A stretch of DNA of 64,000 nucleotides from the NCBI RefSeq assembly GCF_003611275.1, contig NZ_CP020694.1:930001-994000 (forward strand), in the 5' to 3' direction. A model generated the notes under the pieces. That model was not told the DNA's origin. It did not search any database and saw only the letters and a list, made by a program, of their open reading frames with translations. The position numbers and the translations under genes were made by a program. The DNA is from Sulfitobacter sp. D7 (GTDB lineage Bacteria > Pseudomonadota > Alphaproteobacteria > Rhodobacterales > Rhodobacteraceae). Below, piece by piece: positions 8,428 through 17,646 of the stretch. Within the stretch, counting starts at the first letter, position 1; the number at the start of each line of letters is the position of its first letter.

Positions 8428-9141
8428 ATGCCCAAAACAGCACAGATGCCCACACAATCCACGCGGCGCATATGGTCCGGCCTCGTCTTCCTCTCGGCCT
8501 TTGCGGCGTTGACCGTGCCGGCAAGCGAGGTGACTTCGGCGGCTTGGCCACGGGGCGAGGACAAAAGCTTTGTAACGCTGTCATATGAAACGACGGTAGA
8601 TGGCCCCGACTTCGGCGATTACGGCGCGTTTTACTATGAATACGGTGTCACCGAGAAACTGACCTTCGGTCTCGACATCGGCAAAAGCCGAGACGCCGGT
8701 CAGGTCAGCGCCATCGCCTTTTTGCGCTATCCATTGGGGGCACCTGAGGGGGACAACGTTTTCGCCGCTGAACTTGGTCTTGGCTGGGCCGAGCGCGATG
8801 GCAGCGCGGTGGCGGCTTTGCGGCCCGGCCTGTCATGGGGCCGCCCGGTGTCGGGCGCATGGGGCAGCGGCTGGCTGGGGGTGGAAAGCACTTATGCCCT
8901 CTACGAAGACGGCGAAGGTCTGGGCAAGATCGACAGTTCCTTTGGCATCAACCACGCCAATGGCAACCTGTCGATTTTCAAGCTGGAATTCGCGGCCCCC
9001 TCTGACGGCGATGAGACATTGGCCTTCGCGCCCTCGCATGTGGTCAAAGTGTCCGAGAACAGCTTTCTGGAGTTCGGCCTGTCCCATGAATTCACCGATA
9101 GCGTGACCAAGGTCAAAGTCGGGGTTTGGCACAGCTTCTAG
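8428..9141 (+). CDS. Secreted, probable outer-membrane beta-barrel protein of unknown function
   Basis: 237 residues with a signal-peptide-like start (hydrophobic about 18-35). The rest has alternating polar/aromatic strands rich in Tyr, Gly and Phe, ending in Val-Trp-His-Ser-Phe; a terminal Phe is common in outer-membrane barrels. No catalytic motif is visible. It is 47 bases downstream of the receiver gene on the same strand and could be the last gene of that operon. Convergent with the LysR gene, 18 bases apart. Confidence 0.5.
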   Translation: MPKTAQMPTQSTRRIWSGLVFLSAFAALTVPASEVTSAAWPRGEDKSFVTLSYETTVDGPDFGDYGAFYYEYGVTEKLTFGLDIGKSRDAGQVSAIAFLRYPLGAPEGDNVFAAELGLGWAERDGSAVAALRPGLSWGRPVSGAWGSGWLGVESTYALYEDGEGLGKIDSSFGINHANGNLSIFKLEFAAPSDGDETLAFAPSHVVKVSENSFLEFGLSHEFTDSVTKVKVGVWHSF

Positions 9142-9159
9142 GGCGCACGCCGGGCCCTC

Positions 9160-10065
9160 TCAATCGCGCCAATCGGGGCGGTTGCCGAGGTGGGCAATCA
9201 GAAAGTCGATGAAGAACCGCGTCTTGGGGGTCAGCACGTTCGAGCGCGGGTAGACCAGCCAAAGCACCGAGCGGTCATTCATCCGCCAGCCCGGAAGCAG
9301 CCGCAGCAGCTGGCCCGAGGCAAGTTCATCCGCCACGCTCCACAGCGAATTGACCGAGATGCCAGCCCCCGCGCGTGTCGCTTCCCGCTGGGCATCGCCA
9401 TCGTCCATGATGACGCGGCAGGTCATCTCGCTGGGGTTTAACGTGGCGGCCTCGCCTTCCGGCCCGATCAACGCGCGCGGTTCAAGATCGCCCCATGCGA
9501 TAAAGTGATGACGCCGTAGATCGGCAGGGCTGTCCGGCATCCCATAGGTCTCCACATAGGACGGCGCGGCACAGAGAACGCGGGTGTCATCGGCCAGCTT
9601 GCGCCCCCGCAGGCTGCTGTCGGTCAGAGGCGCGCTGCGCAGGGCGAGGTCGAAACTGCCTTCGATCGCGTCAAATCGGGTGTCGGAGAGGCGCAGATCG
9701 AGGGTCAACTCAGGGTAGGTTTCGTGAAACTTTGGCAGCAACGGCATGATATGGCGTTGGGCAAAGCTGCTGGGGGCGGCGAAGCGCAAAATGCCCTTCG
9801 GCCCCGCCTTGGTCCCGCCCAGAATGGCCCGCGCGGCATCGGCCTGCGCCAGTATCTCCCGCGCATAGGGCAGAAAGTCGGACCCATCCAGCGACAGCGA
9901 CACCTTTCGCGTGGTGCGACGCAAAAGCTCAACCCCGAGTTCCTGTTCAAGCTTGGCCAAACGCGCGCTGGCCACGGCAGGGGCCATCCCCAAGGCGCGC
10001 CCGGCGGCCGAAATGTTAAGCCGTTCGGCAGCCATGACGAAAAGGCGCAGGTTGTCGATGTCCAT
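9160..10065 (-). CDS. LysR-family transcriptional regulator
   Basis: 301 residues. The start at 10065 is chosen because the helix-turn-helix begins immediately (Met-Asp-Ile-Asp-Asn-Leu-Arg-Leu-Phe) and an AAGGA lies upstream; an earlier in-frame start at 10104 would only add 13 unlikely residues. The winged HTH covers residues 1-60 and the effector-binding domain about 90-295, the normal LysR length. It is divergent from the quinone oxidoreductase gene at 10223, so by LysR convention it probably controls that gene and itself through the shared intergenic region. The effector is unknown. Confidence 0.92.
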   Translation of the reverse strand: MDIDNLRLFVMAAERLNISAAGRALGMAPAVASARLAKLEQELGVELLRRTTRKVSLSLDGSDFLPYAREILAQADAARAILGGTKAGPKGILRFAAPSSFAQRHIMPLLPKFHETYPELTLDLRLSDTRFDAIEGSFDLALRSAPLTDSSLRGRKLADDTRVLCAAPSYVETYGMPDSPADLRRHHFIAWGDLEPRALIGPEGEAATLNPSEMTCRVIMDDGDAQREATRAGAGISVNSLWSVADELASGQLLRLLPGWRMNDRSVLWLVYPRSNVLTPKTRFFIDFLIAHLGNRPDWRD

Positions 10066-10115
10066 GGGGCTGTCCTTGCTGCGGGCTATCCGCAGGGCCA
10101 GCATACAGGTGGCTT

Positions 10116-10131
10116 ATATTGTATTCAATAT
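10116..10131. promoter_or_regulatory. Candidate LysR binding box
   Basis: A perfect inverted repeat, ATATTG-4-CAATAT, lies in the divergent region between the LysR gene and the oxidoreductase. It fits the T-N11-A pattern of LysR boxes. An octamer CCCGCTGG is also repeated directly at 10151-10158 and 10173-10180, nearer the oxidoreductase start. Function is inferred from position and symmetry. Confidence 0.5.
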
Positions 10132-10222
10132 CAAGAAAATGAACTTAGCTCCCGCTGGATTATCTGGCGTATCCCGCTGGTCTATATCTGCCTCAACGCA
10201 ACATTCAACGAAAGATAGACCG

Positions 10223-11209
10223 ATGAAATCTATGACCCTCACCAGCTACGGCGCTGATGCTCCCTTTGTCGAAGCCGAACTGCCGCGCCCATTGGCCACC
10301 CCCGGTCATGTGGTGCTGCGCGTCAAAGCGACGAGCGTGAACACCATCGACACCATGATCAAGGGCGCGGGCAAAGACCTGCCCCTGTCGCCCGATCTGC
10401 CTGCCGTTTTGGGCATGGATTTCGCCGGGATTATCGAAGAACTGGGCGAAGGCGTCACCGGTTTCGCTGTTGGTGACGAAGTCTATGGCTGCGCCGGTGG
10501 GTTGGCTGATCTGCAAGGGGCCTTGGCCGAATTCATGCGCGCCGACGCGCGGCTGATCGCCCATAAACCCAAATCGCTGCCGATGCGCGAGGCGGCTGCC
10601 CTGCCACTGGTGGGCATCACCGCTTGGGAAGGGCTTCACCGGGCGGGCGTCGGGGCCGGGCAGAAGGTGCTCGTCCAAGGCGGCGCAGGCGGCGTGGGTC
10701 ATCTGGCGATCCAACTGGCCCGGCATCTGGGGGCCGAGGTTTCTTCGACCGGTACCGGGGATGACCAGCTTGCGGTGATCGAAGGTTATGGCGCGCGGGC
10801 CATCGACTTTAAGACCCAGAAAATCGAAGATTATGTGGCCGGGCAAACCGCGGGTCGCGGGTTCGATGCAGTGTTTGACACCGTCGGCGGGGATAATCTG
10901 ACCAACTCTTTCGCTGCCACTGCGCTGAACGGCCATGTGGTGACAACCGTGGCCCTTTCGGAAATCGACCTGACCCCGGCGCACTTCAGCGGCTTGTCCC
11001 TGCACGTGGTCTTCATGCTCTTGCCGATGCTGCACGACGTGAACCGCGCGGTACATGGGCAGATCCTTGGCAACCTCGCCACGTTGGTGGATGAGGGCGC
11101 GGTGAAACCCTTGCTGGACGAAAAGACCTTTGATCTGGGCCAAGTTGGCGAGGCCTATGCGCGGCTGCAAAGCGGGCAGGCCCTCGGCAAGGTGGTGATT
11201 GAGGTCTGA
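10223..11209 (+). CDS. Zinc-independent NADPH:quinone oxidoreductase-like MDR family dehydrogenase
   Basis: 328 residues. The ATG at 10223 begins the GroES-like fold directly; the frame is open further upstream but that part overlaps the LysR gene on the other strand. The GroES-like half covers about 1-130 (Gly-Met-Asp-Phe-Ala-Gly near 68) and the Rossmann half carries Gly-Gly-Ala-Gly-Gly-Val-Gly near 152-158 for NAD(P)H. The Cys/His set of zinc alcohol dehydrogenases is absent. The family reduces quinones or activated double bonds of enones. The natural substrate cannot be read from sequence. Probably controlled by the divergent LysR protein. Confidence 0.88.
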   Translation: MKSMTLTSYGADAPFVEAELPRPLATPGHVVLRVKATSVNTIDTMIKGAGKDLPLSPDLPAVLGMDFAGIIEELGEGVTGFAVGDEVYGCAGGLADLQGALAEFMRADARLIAHKPKSLPMREAAALPLVGITAWEGLHRAGVGAGQKVLVQGGAGGVGHLAIQLARHLGAEVSSTGTGDDQLAVIEGYGARAIDFKTQKIEDYVAGQTAGRGFDAVFDTVGGDNLTNSFAATALNGHVVTTVALSEIDLTPAHFSGLSLHVVFMLLPMLHDVNRAVHGQILGNLATLVDEGAVKPLLDEKTFDLGQVGEAYARLQSGQALGKVVIEV

Positions 11210-11229
11210 CCCGGCCCGAAATCCTCCCG

Positions 11230-11256
11230 CCCCGCCGCGTATCTTTTGCGGCGGGG
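11230..11256 (+). terminator. Hairpin downstream of the oxidoreductase gene
   Basis: A perfect 9-bp stem (CCCCGCCGC with GCGGCGGGG) and a 9-base loop lie 21 bases after the stop. No T-run follows, so this may be a weak or Rho-assisted terminator. The rest of the 11210-11496 gap shows no gene; it must hold the promoter of the TRAP operon. Confidence 0.5.
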
Positions 11257-11496
11257 TAGGGACTGTTTGCTGCCCTAACTTTCCCTCTGAAGAGGGAGGG
11301 TGGGCGGCGAGCGCTAAGGAAATCGTTTTTGACCTAACGGTAGCCTGCCTCTTTCTTCCTCATCTCGCGCTTGGCGGTAAATTCGGTCTTGCCTCTGCAT
11401 GTCAGAGTACAGTTAATTGGCCGGGCAAGCTGAATACAGCAGCGGCGCGCGGCACCCTGTGCCGACGCCCGTTAAGAGCAACCAAGGGAGAGAGAC

Positions 11497-12477
11497 ATGA
11501 AATTCACCGCAATCCTCGCTGCAAGCACCATTCTGGCAGGCGCTGCCGCCGCTCAGGACGTTGATAAATCCGACTGGCCCAGCAGCTTTACCGTCGGCAC
11601 AGCCAGCCAAGGCGGCACCTACTTCGCCTATGGCTCCGGCTGGGCGAACCTCGTGGCCAAAGAACTGGGCCTGACAGGCGGCGGCGAAGTCACCGGCGGC
11701 CCGATGCAGAACATGGCGCTGGTCCACACCGGCGAGGCGGCCTTCGGCATGACCACGATGGGTCCGGCGGCGGAATCGCTGGCTGGCACCAACCCCATCG
11801 CACCCGGTCTGGAAATGACCCAAGCCTGCGCGATGTTCCCGATGTACCAGACACCTTTCTCGGTGACTGCGCTTGCGTCCTCGGGCATCGAAACCGTGGC
11901 TGACATTCCGGCAGGCGCCAAGATCGGCTTTGGCCCGGCAGGCTCCACTTCTGACACTTATTTCCCGCGCATGATGGACACGCTCGGCGTGGAATATGAG
12001 CGCCGCAACGGCGGTTGGACCGATCTGGGTGGCCAGTTGCAGGATGGTCTGCTGGACGTGATCGCTTTTGCCGCAGGCGTGCCTGTGCCCGCGGTCAGCC
12101 AGTTGGAAGTGCAGACCGACGTGAACATCATCGAGTTCACCGAGGAAGAGCAGGCCAAACTGCTCGAAGAATTCCCGGTATCTCAGTTCGACATCGCATC
12201 CAGCACCTACACCACGCTTGAAGCAGATGCGCGATCGGTCTCCATGTGGAACTTCGCCATCGCCAACTGCGATCTGCCGGAATCCTTCGTCAAAGCGGCT
12301 GTGGATGTGGTCATGTCCGACAATGAGCGGATGAAGGGCATTCACAAGGCGGCTGCGTCCTCCCTGCCTGAGAACTGGGACAAGAACAAAGTTCTGAAAT
12401 GGCACCCCGGTGCGGCGGCATGGTTCAAAGAGAACGCGGATGCCGATATTTCCGACGATATGATCTACGGTAACTAA
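11497..12477 (+). CDS. TRAP transporter TAXI-family solute-binding protein
   Basis: 326 residues with a clear Sec signal peptide (about 1-19, Ala-Ala-Ala-Ala-Gln). A strong AAGGGAGAG ribosome site lies just upstream. The mature part follows the TAXI pattern (Gly-Thr-Ala-Ser-Gln-Gly-Gly-Thr-Tyr-Phe near the start, a Gly-Pro-Ala-Gly-Ser-Thr-Ser near 149). It binds an organic anion in the periplasm and hands it to the fused permease encoded next. TAXI receptors are known or suspected to bind glutamate and other carboxylates, but the ligand here is not determinable. Confidence 0.92.
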   Translation: MKFTAILAASTILAGAAAAQDVDKSDWPSSFTVGTASQGGTYFAYGSGWANLVAKELGLTGGGEVTGGPMQNMALVHTGEAAFGMTTMGPAAESLAGTNPIAPGLEMTQACAMFPMYQTPFSVTALASSGIETVADIPAGAKIGFGPAGSTSDTYFPRMMDTLGVEYERRNGGWTDLGGQLQDGLLDVIAFAAGVPVPAVSQLEVQTDVNIIEFTEEEQAKLLEEFPVSQFDIASSTYTTLEADARSVSMWNFAIANCDLPESFVKAAVDVVMSDNERMKGIHKAAASSLPENWDKNKVLKWHPGAAAWFKENADADISDDMIYGN

Positions 12478-12499
12478 GCAAACGCCTAGACAAACTTGC

Positions 12500-12524
12500 A
12501 TGCCGTCCCTAATCGGGGCGGCAT
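12500..12524 (+). terminator. Intra-operon hairpin between TRAP receptor and permease
   Basis: A 10-bp stem with one G-U pair (ATGCCGTCCC with GGGGCGGCAT) and a 5-base loop sits 22 bases after the receptor stop and 64 bases before the permease start. It lacks a full T-run. Such hairpins commonly let the binding protein be made in excess over the membrane part. Confidence 0.6.
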
Positions 12525-12588
12525 CTTGCCATCATCCCGCCTGATTGCCGGGACAGATCCCGCGCAGATATCGGGAAAGGAAGCCTCC

Positions 12589-14829
12589 ATGACAGACCAG
12601 CATAGCGCCGACCCTCAGGGCCCGATTGTCGCCGAAGGGGTCGATGACGAACCGGTAGAAAGCAACCGCCGCATATTCACCGGGCGCACCTATCTGGTCG
12701 TCGCGGCGATGTCGGCGATCTATGCCTTCTTCCACATGGCGGCACTCAACGGCATGTCGATCGGTGAGCTGACCGGCATCCGCCTCCCGCTGTTGCCGAC
12801 CTTCCCGATGGAGACGTGGAACTTCCGCATCGTGCACATTGCGGGCGCGCTGATCCTTGGCTTCACCCTCTATTCCGCGCGGGGCTTTGTCGACGAAGGC
12901 ACCGGGCAGGGCCGCCACCCGCTGGATTTCGTGGCATGGGCTGCGATGATCCCGGCGCTTTATTCGATTTGGACTGCCTGGGGCATCGCCAGCCAGATCA
13001 ACTCCGGGGTGCAGTGGAACGGCATGAGCCCCGAGTTCAAAAACCTTGAGATTTACCACTACGGTCTGCCGCTGGTGGCCGCGACGGCCATCGGCATCGT
13101 CGTCGGTTGGCTGCGGGGCCGTGAGCGCGGGCAGGTTTCGCCTGCGGATCTGTTGCTGTCGGTCTGTGGCATCGCCGTGGCGATCTATCTGATCACCATG
13201 TACAGCACCTTGATGCGCAACTCGACGGGCACGCCCTTCGCGCCCATCGGTATCTCCATCGCCGCTGTCGCAGGCACCGCGTTGATCATGGAACTAACGC
13301 GCCGCGTGGCGGGGCTGGCACTGATCGTGATCTCAGGCATCTTCCTCATCTATGTCTTTGTGGGGGACATGCTGCCGGGCTTCCTGAATGCGCCCAACAT
13401 CCAGTGGACCCGGTTCTTTAGCCAAGTCTACACCGATGCGGGCATCCTTGGGCCGACCACGGCGGTATCCTCGACCTACATCATCTTGTTCATCATCTTC
13501 GCGGCCTTCCTTCAGGCCTCGAAAGTGGGCGACTATTTCGTCAACTTCGCCTTTGCCGCCGCTGGCCGTTCGCGCGGCGGTCCGGCCAAGGTTGCGATCT
13601 TTGCCTCGGGCCTCATGGGCATGATCAACGGCACCTCGGCGGGCAATGTGGTGGCGACAGGCTCGCTGACCATTCCACTGATGAAGAAAGTCGGCTACCC
13701 GGCCCGCACCGCAGGCGCGGTCGAAGCCGCCGCCTCGACCGGTGGGCAGATCATGCCGCCGATCATGGGCGCAGGTGCCTTTATCATGGCCGAGATCACG
13801 GGCATTCCTTACACCGACATCGCCGTGGCGGCGATCATCCCGGCGGTGCTTTACTTCGTGTCGATCTACTTCATGGTGGATTTTGAAGCGGCCAAACTGG
13901 GCATGCGCGGCATGCGCTCCGAAGAACTGCCCAAGCTCAAGGACATGCTGCGCCGGGTGTTCCTGTTCATCCCGATCATCATCCTGATCTATGCGCTGTT
14001 CATGGGCTATTCGATCATCCGCGCGGGCACGCTGGCGACGGCGGCGGCGGCGGTTGTCTCGTGGTTCACCCCCTTCCGTATGGGGCTACGCAGCATTGTC
14101 AAAGCCTTTGACCTTGCCGGGATCATGTCGATCCAGATCATCGCGGTCTGTGCCTGTGCCGGTATCATCGTTGGCGTCATCAGCCTTACCGGCGTCGGCG
14201 CGCGTTTCTCCTCGGTGCTCTTGGGGTTGGCCGAGGCAAGCCAGTTCCTCGCGCTGTTCTTCGCCATGTGCATCGCGATCCTGCTGGGGATGGGCATGCC
14301 CACCACGGCGGCCTATGCGGTGGCGGCCTCGGTCGTGGCACCGGGGCTGGTGCAGCTGGGCATTCCGCTGCTGACGGCACACTTCTTTGTCTTCTACTTC
14401 GCCGTCGTCTCGGCCATCACGCCCCCGGTGGCGCTGGCCAGTTATGCAGCGGCGGGGATATCGGGCGCCAACCCGATGGAGACCTCGGTGGCGTCGTTCA
14501 AGATCGGCATCTCGGCCTTCATCGTGCCCTTCATGTTCTTCTACAACGGCGCGATCTTGATGGACGGCACATGGTTCGAGGTGATCCGTGCAGGCATCAC
14601 GGCGATCTTTGGGGTCTATCTGCTGTCTTCGGGGATGCAGGGCTGGTTTGCGGGCAGCAGGGCGGCGTGGTTCATCCGGTTGGGTCTGATCCTTGCCGCG
14701 CTGTGCATGATCGCGGGCGGTTTGGTGACCGACCTCATCGGCATCGCGGTAGCGGCGTTGACCTTTGCCATCCAGTGGAAGTTCCGCCCCGCGCCCGACG
14801 CGCAGATTGCCGTGCACGGCAGCGACTGA
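12589..14829 (+). CDS. TRAP transporter fused permease (DctQM, 4TM/12TM)
   Basis: 746 residues. The ATG at 12589 is preferred because GGGAAAGGAAG precedes it; the frame extends to 12496 but that part contains the intergenic hairpin. The N-terminal third carries the small-subunit helices and the rest is the DctM large subunit, with Gly-Met-Gly-Met-Pro-Thr-Thr near 567 typical of the family. Fused 4TM/12TM permeases normally pair with TAXI receptors, which fits the preceding gene. Uptake is driven by a sodium or proton gradient. Confidence 0.93.
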   Translation: MTDQHSADPQGPIVAEGVDDEPVESNRRIFTGRTYLVVAAMSAIYAFFHMAALNGMSIGELTGIRLPLLPTFPMETWNFRIVHIAGALILGFTLYSARGFVDEGTGQGRHPLDFVAWAAMIPALYSIWTAWGIASQINSGVQWNGMSPEFKNLEIYHYGLPLVAATAIGIVVGWLRGRERGQVSPADLLLSVCGIAVAIYLITMYSTLMRNSTGTPFAPIGISIAAVAGTALIMELTRRVAGLALIVISGIFLIYVFVGDMLPGFLNAPNIQWTRFFSQVYTDAGILGPTTAVSSTYIILFIIFAAFLQASKVGDYFVNFAFAAAGRSRGGPAKVAIFASGLMGMINGTSAGNVVATGSLTIPLMKKVGYPARTAGAVEAAASTGGQIMPPIMGAGAFIMAEITGIPYTDIAVAAIIPAVLYFVSIYFMVDFEAAKLGMRGMRSEELPKLKDMLRRVFLFIPIIILIYALFMGYSIIRAGTLATAAAAVVSWFTPFRMGLRSIVKAFDLAGIMSIQIIAVCACAGIIVGVISLTGVGARFSSVLLGLAEASQFLALFFAMCIAILLGMGMPTTAAYAVAASVVAPGLVQLGIPLLTAHFFVFYFAVVSAITPPVALASYAAAGISGANPMETSVASFKIGISAFIVPFMFFYNGAILMDGTWFEVIRAGITAIFGVYLLSSGMQGWFAGSRAAWFIRLGLILAALCMIAGGLVTDLIGIAVAALTFAIQWKFRPAPDAQIAVHGSD

Positions 14830-14835
14830 TCCACG

Positions 14836-14857
14836 CCCCGGCCCTTCGGGGCCGGGG
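14836..14857 (+). terminator. Terminator of the TRAP operon
   Basis: A perfect 9-bp GC stem (CCCCGGCCC with GGGCCGGGG) closed by a TTCG tetraloop lies seven bases after the permease stop. The stable UUCG loop is characteristic of bacterial terminators, although the T-tract is poor. Confidence 0.75.
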
Positions 14858-14939
14858 TGCCCTCAATTGAGGCAGCGGCCCCTGTTGCATCCGGGCCAAG
14901 CGCCGCCTACGGTCCGCGCGATCCTTCCGGGCGGTTAAT

Positions 14940-15851
14940 ATGTTCACTATCTTTCTGGCCATCGCGCCGGTCTTTGCGCTGATCCTCATGGGCTATGGCC
15001 TGCGGCGGGGCGGCATCCCCTCAACCAAATTCTGGAACCTGAATGACCGGCTGGTCTATTGGGTGCTGATGCCCGCGTTGTTCTTTGCCAAGATCTCGGC
15101 GGCGGACCTCAGCGGGGGCTTGGGCGATTATGCCCTGCTGCTCTATGCCGGGTTCTTTGCAGCGATCTTTTGCGGGTGGCTCTTTGGGCGGGCCTATGCC
15201 GCGCCGCAGGGCAGTTCGCTGATGCAGGGAAGTGCGCGGTTCAACACATTTATCGGCCTTGCGATTGCCGAGGCCGTCTTTGGCACCGCGGGGCTACAGA
15301 TCGCCGTGCTCGGTTCGGCGCTGCTGGTGCCGGTGGTGAATGTGACGGTGGTGACGCTGATGACCCGGCAGTTGGGCGGCGGTGGCAAGTCTATCCTCAA
15401 AGGCTTGGTTAAGAACCCGCTGATCCTTGGCATTCTTGCGGGGGTGCTTTTCAACTTTGCGGGTCTCCACGAAGTACCCGTTCTGCATGAAAGCGCGCGG
15501 ATTCTGGGCGATGCGGCCCTGCCGATCATGCTGCTCTGTGTTGGGGCCAATCTGCGGCTGCGGGGGCTTTCTGGGTCTGTCTCGGTCATCGGGCTTTCGA
15601 TCATCGGCAAACATCTGGTGAACCCGCTGGCGGTGCTGCTGGCGGCGCTGGTGTTGACCCCTGCGCCACTGACCCTGCAAATCGCGCTGATCTTCGCGGC
15701 CCTGCCGACCGGGGTGGCAAGCTATACGCTGGCGCGTGAGATGCGGGGCGATGCGCCACTGATGGCGGCCATCATCACCACGCAGACATTACTGAGCTTT
15801 TTCACTCTGCCGCTCACGCTCTATCTGGGAAGCCTGATTTCCGCGCCCTAG
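14940..15851 (+). CDS. AEC-family (auxin efflux carrier-like) transporter
   Basis: 303 residues with about ten membrane helices in two halves separated by a short polar loop near 145-160. The N-terminus (Phe-Leu-Ala-Ile-Ala-Pro-Val-Phe-Ala-Leu-Ile) and an Asn-rich second helix are typical of bacterial AEC proteins, some of which export or exchange malate and other organic acids. A terminator separates it from the TRAP operon. Substrate unknown. Confidence 0.85.
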   Translation: MFTIFLAIAPVFALILMGYGLRRGGIPSTKFWNLNDRLVYWVLMPALFFAKISAADLSGGLGDYALLLYAGFFAAIFCGWLFGRAYAAPQGSSLMQGSARFNTFIGLAIAEAVFGTAGLQIAVLGSALLVPVVNVTVVTLMTRQLGGGGKSILKGLVKNPLILGILAGVLFNFAGLHEVPVLHESARILGDAALPIMLLCVGANLRLRGLSGSVSVIGLSIIGKHLVNPLAVLLAALVLTPAPLTLQIALIFAALPTGVASYTLAREMRGDAPLMAAIITTQTLLSFFTLPLTLYLGSLISAP

Positions 15852-15914
15852 GCCCGGACCATGTGTGAAACGCGAATGTGATCTGCGCCTGCCGCATGGC
15901 CAAGTATTTACAGG

Positions 15915-15941
15915 TTGACATATTCGGTCCAACTGTCCAAT
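15915..15941 (+). promoter_or_regulatory. Possible promoter/operator ahead of the TetR-RND operon
   Basis: A TTGACA is followed by the direct repeat GTCCAA-2-GTCCAA and forms an imperfect dyad with TGTCCAA. It lies about 30 bases upstream of the regulator start. TetR proteins usually bind dyads overlapping their own promoter. No good -10 hexamer is visible, so confidence is low. Confidence 0.3.
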
Positions 15942-15969
15942 TGCCCTTGACGACAGCCAAGGAGCCCGC

Positions 15970-16560
15970 ATGACCGAACTTGAAAAGACCGTGCTTGACG
16001 CTGCGTTGCATGTCTTTTCCCGCTATGGGGTCAAGCGCACCAGCATGGGCGATCTGTGCGAAGAGGCCGGTGTCTCGCGCCAGACGCTCTACAACCGGTT
16101 TCGCAACAAAGATGACATTCTGCGCGGGCTGATCGCACGCTACACCGAATTGGCACTGCAAGAGATCGCCGAAGAGATGCCCAATGCACCCGATCTGGGG
16201 GCACAGCTGGACCTGATCTTTGACCGGATGGCGGTGCGCGGCTATGACACCATGCAGGCGATGCCCAACGCGCAGGATTTCATCGCCGGAGCCAATGCGG
16301 TCAGCCAAGAGGCGCTGCAATGTTCCGCAGGGCGTTTCCGTGGCGTTATCGCCGAGGTGTTGCAGCCCCATGAGGCGGCGCTCACCCGCAATGGCCTGAC
16401 CGTCGAGGCACTTGCCGATTTTATCCAGCGTTCTGCCAAAGCCGCCGGCATGCATGCGCTGGACCGTGACCATTTTCTCGCGCAGCTGCGCACCCTCAAA
16501 CAACTTAGTCTGACCGCCGCCCTTGGGCCCGTGCCGGATGCTATTCATAAGGAAGACTGA
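15970..16560 (+). CDS. TetR/AcrR-family transcriptional regulator
   Basis: 196 residues. The helix-turn-helix covers about 10-50 (Gly-Val-Ser-Arg-Gln-Thr-Leu-Tyr-Asn-Arg-Phe at about 35-45), followed by an all-helical ligand-binding domain. It lies two bases before the RND adaptor gene and on the same strand, so it probably represses its own operon and is released by a pump substrate. Confidence 0.9.
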   Translation: MTELEKTVLDAALHVFSRYGVKRTSMGDLCEEAGVSRQTLYNRFRNKDDILRGLIARYTELALQEIAEEMPNAPDLGAQLDLIFDRMAVRGYDTMQAMPNAQDFIAGANAVSQEALQCSAGRFRGVIAEVLQPHEAALTRNGLTVEALADFIQRSAKAAGMHALDRDHFLAQLRTLKQLSLTAALGPVPDAIHKED

Positions 16561-16562
16561 CC

Positions 16563-17642
16563 ATGGCCAAGTGGCTTGTTAAGACGATGCGCGGTTCGGG
16601 CGCAGGGCGGCTATTGGGATTTGCGCTGGCCTTGGCCGGCGGCGTGGCCGCGCCGATGGCCACGGCCGCCGAAATCCCGGTGGTCAAGCTGCAGACGGTC
16701 ACAGTCAGCGATGCCGAGATGGAGCGCGTGTTCTTCGGCAAGGTGGTTGCACGTGAAACCGTGGACCTTGCCTTTCAGGTCGGCGGCCAGATTGAGCAAT
16801 TTTCGGTCGAAGAGGGGGCCACGGTCAGCAAGGATTCAATCGTCGCTCGAATGGATCTAGAGCCGTTTGAACTGGCGCTAGAGCAAGCGCAGGCCAATGA
16901 CGCGCAGGCCCGCCGGACCATGGAACGCTATCAGAAATTGGCTGGGTCTTCGGTGGCCGAGGTCAATCTGCAAGACGCCGAAACCGCCGTGACGGTGAAC
17001 GATATCGCCGTGCGCAACGCCGAGCGTGATCTTGAGAATGCCACCCTGCACGCGCCTTTCGATGCGATCGTGGCCTCGCGCTTGGTGCCCAACTACTCGA
17101 CCGTCAGCGCGGGCACGCCGGTGGTGCGTCTGCATGACATGTCTGAGCTTCGCGTCGAAATTGACGTGCCCGAAACCCTGTTCCTCCGCGCAGGGCGCGA
17201 TCCGAATGTTCGGTTCATGGCCAAATTCCCGGCGAACGCCAATAGCTACCCGATGCAGATCCGCGAATACAACGCCGAGACGGCGGATGTCGGCCAGACC
17301 TACAGCATCACCCTTGGCGCGGACTTGCCCGAGGATTTCTTGCCGCTGCCCGGCGCTTCGGTTGAGGTGCGCGCCACGCTGAACATCGGCGGGTCGAGCA
17401 TCCTCGTCCCCGATTCCGCCATCGTGGTGGGCAATGACCGGGGCACCTATGTCATGGTCTTTGACCCCACCGGCGCACGCGAGGGCACGGTAGCCCGCAC
17501 GGCGGTTGAGATCACCCCCACCGCGCGCGGCGATGTCAAAGTCGAGACGGGGCTTTCGGATGGGCAAGAGATCGTGGTGAGCGGCGCAAGCCAGCTTGAA
17601 GACGGTGCCGCCGTGCGCCGCTTTGTCGGCTTCGGAGACTGA
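16563..17642 (+). CDS. RND efflux system periplasmic adaptor (membrane fusion protein)
   Basis: 359 residues. A signal or anchor helix lies near residues 15-35. The lipoyl/barrel halves flank a helical hairpin (about 95-160), with a Gly-Gly-Gln-Ile-Glu-Gln-Phe segment near 76. This is the HlyD/AcrA-type organisation. It would link the inner-membrane pump encoded next to an outer-membrane channel. No TolC-like gene is present in the window, so the channel must be encoded elsewhere. Confidence 0.9.
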   Translation: MAKWLVKTMRGSGAGRLLGFALALAGGVAAPMATAAEIPVVKLQTVTVSDAEMERVFFGKVVARETVDLAFQVGGQIEQFSVEEGATVSKDSIVARMDLEPFELALEQAQANDAQARRTMERYQKLAGSSVAEVNLQDAETAVTVNDIAVRNAERDLENATLHAPFDAIVASRLVPNYSTVSAGTPVVRLHDMSELRVEIDVPETLFLRAGRDPNVRFMAKFPANANSYPMQIREYNAETADVGQTYSITLGADLPEDFLPLPGASVEVRATLNIGGSSILVPDSAIVVGNDRGTYVMVFDPTGAREGTVARTAVEITPTARGDVKVETGLSDGQEIVVSGASQLEDGAAVRRFVGFGD

Positions 17643-17646
17643 GCGC

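Noticed and set aside
9911..10222. N-terminal extension of the quinone oxidoreductase
   Set aside because: It overlaps the LysR gene and the promoter and carries no MDR-like sequence; the GroES-like fold begins at 10223.
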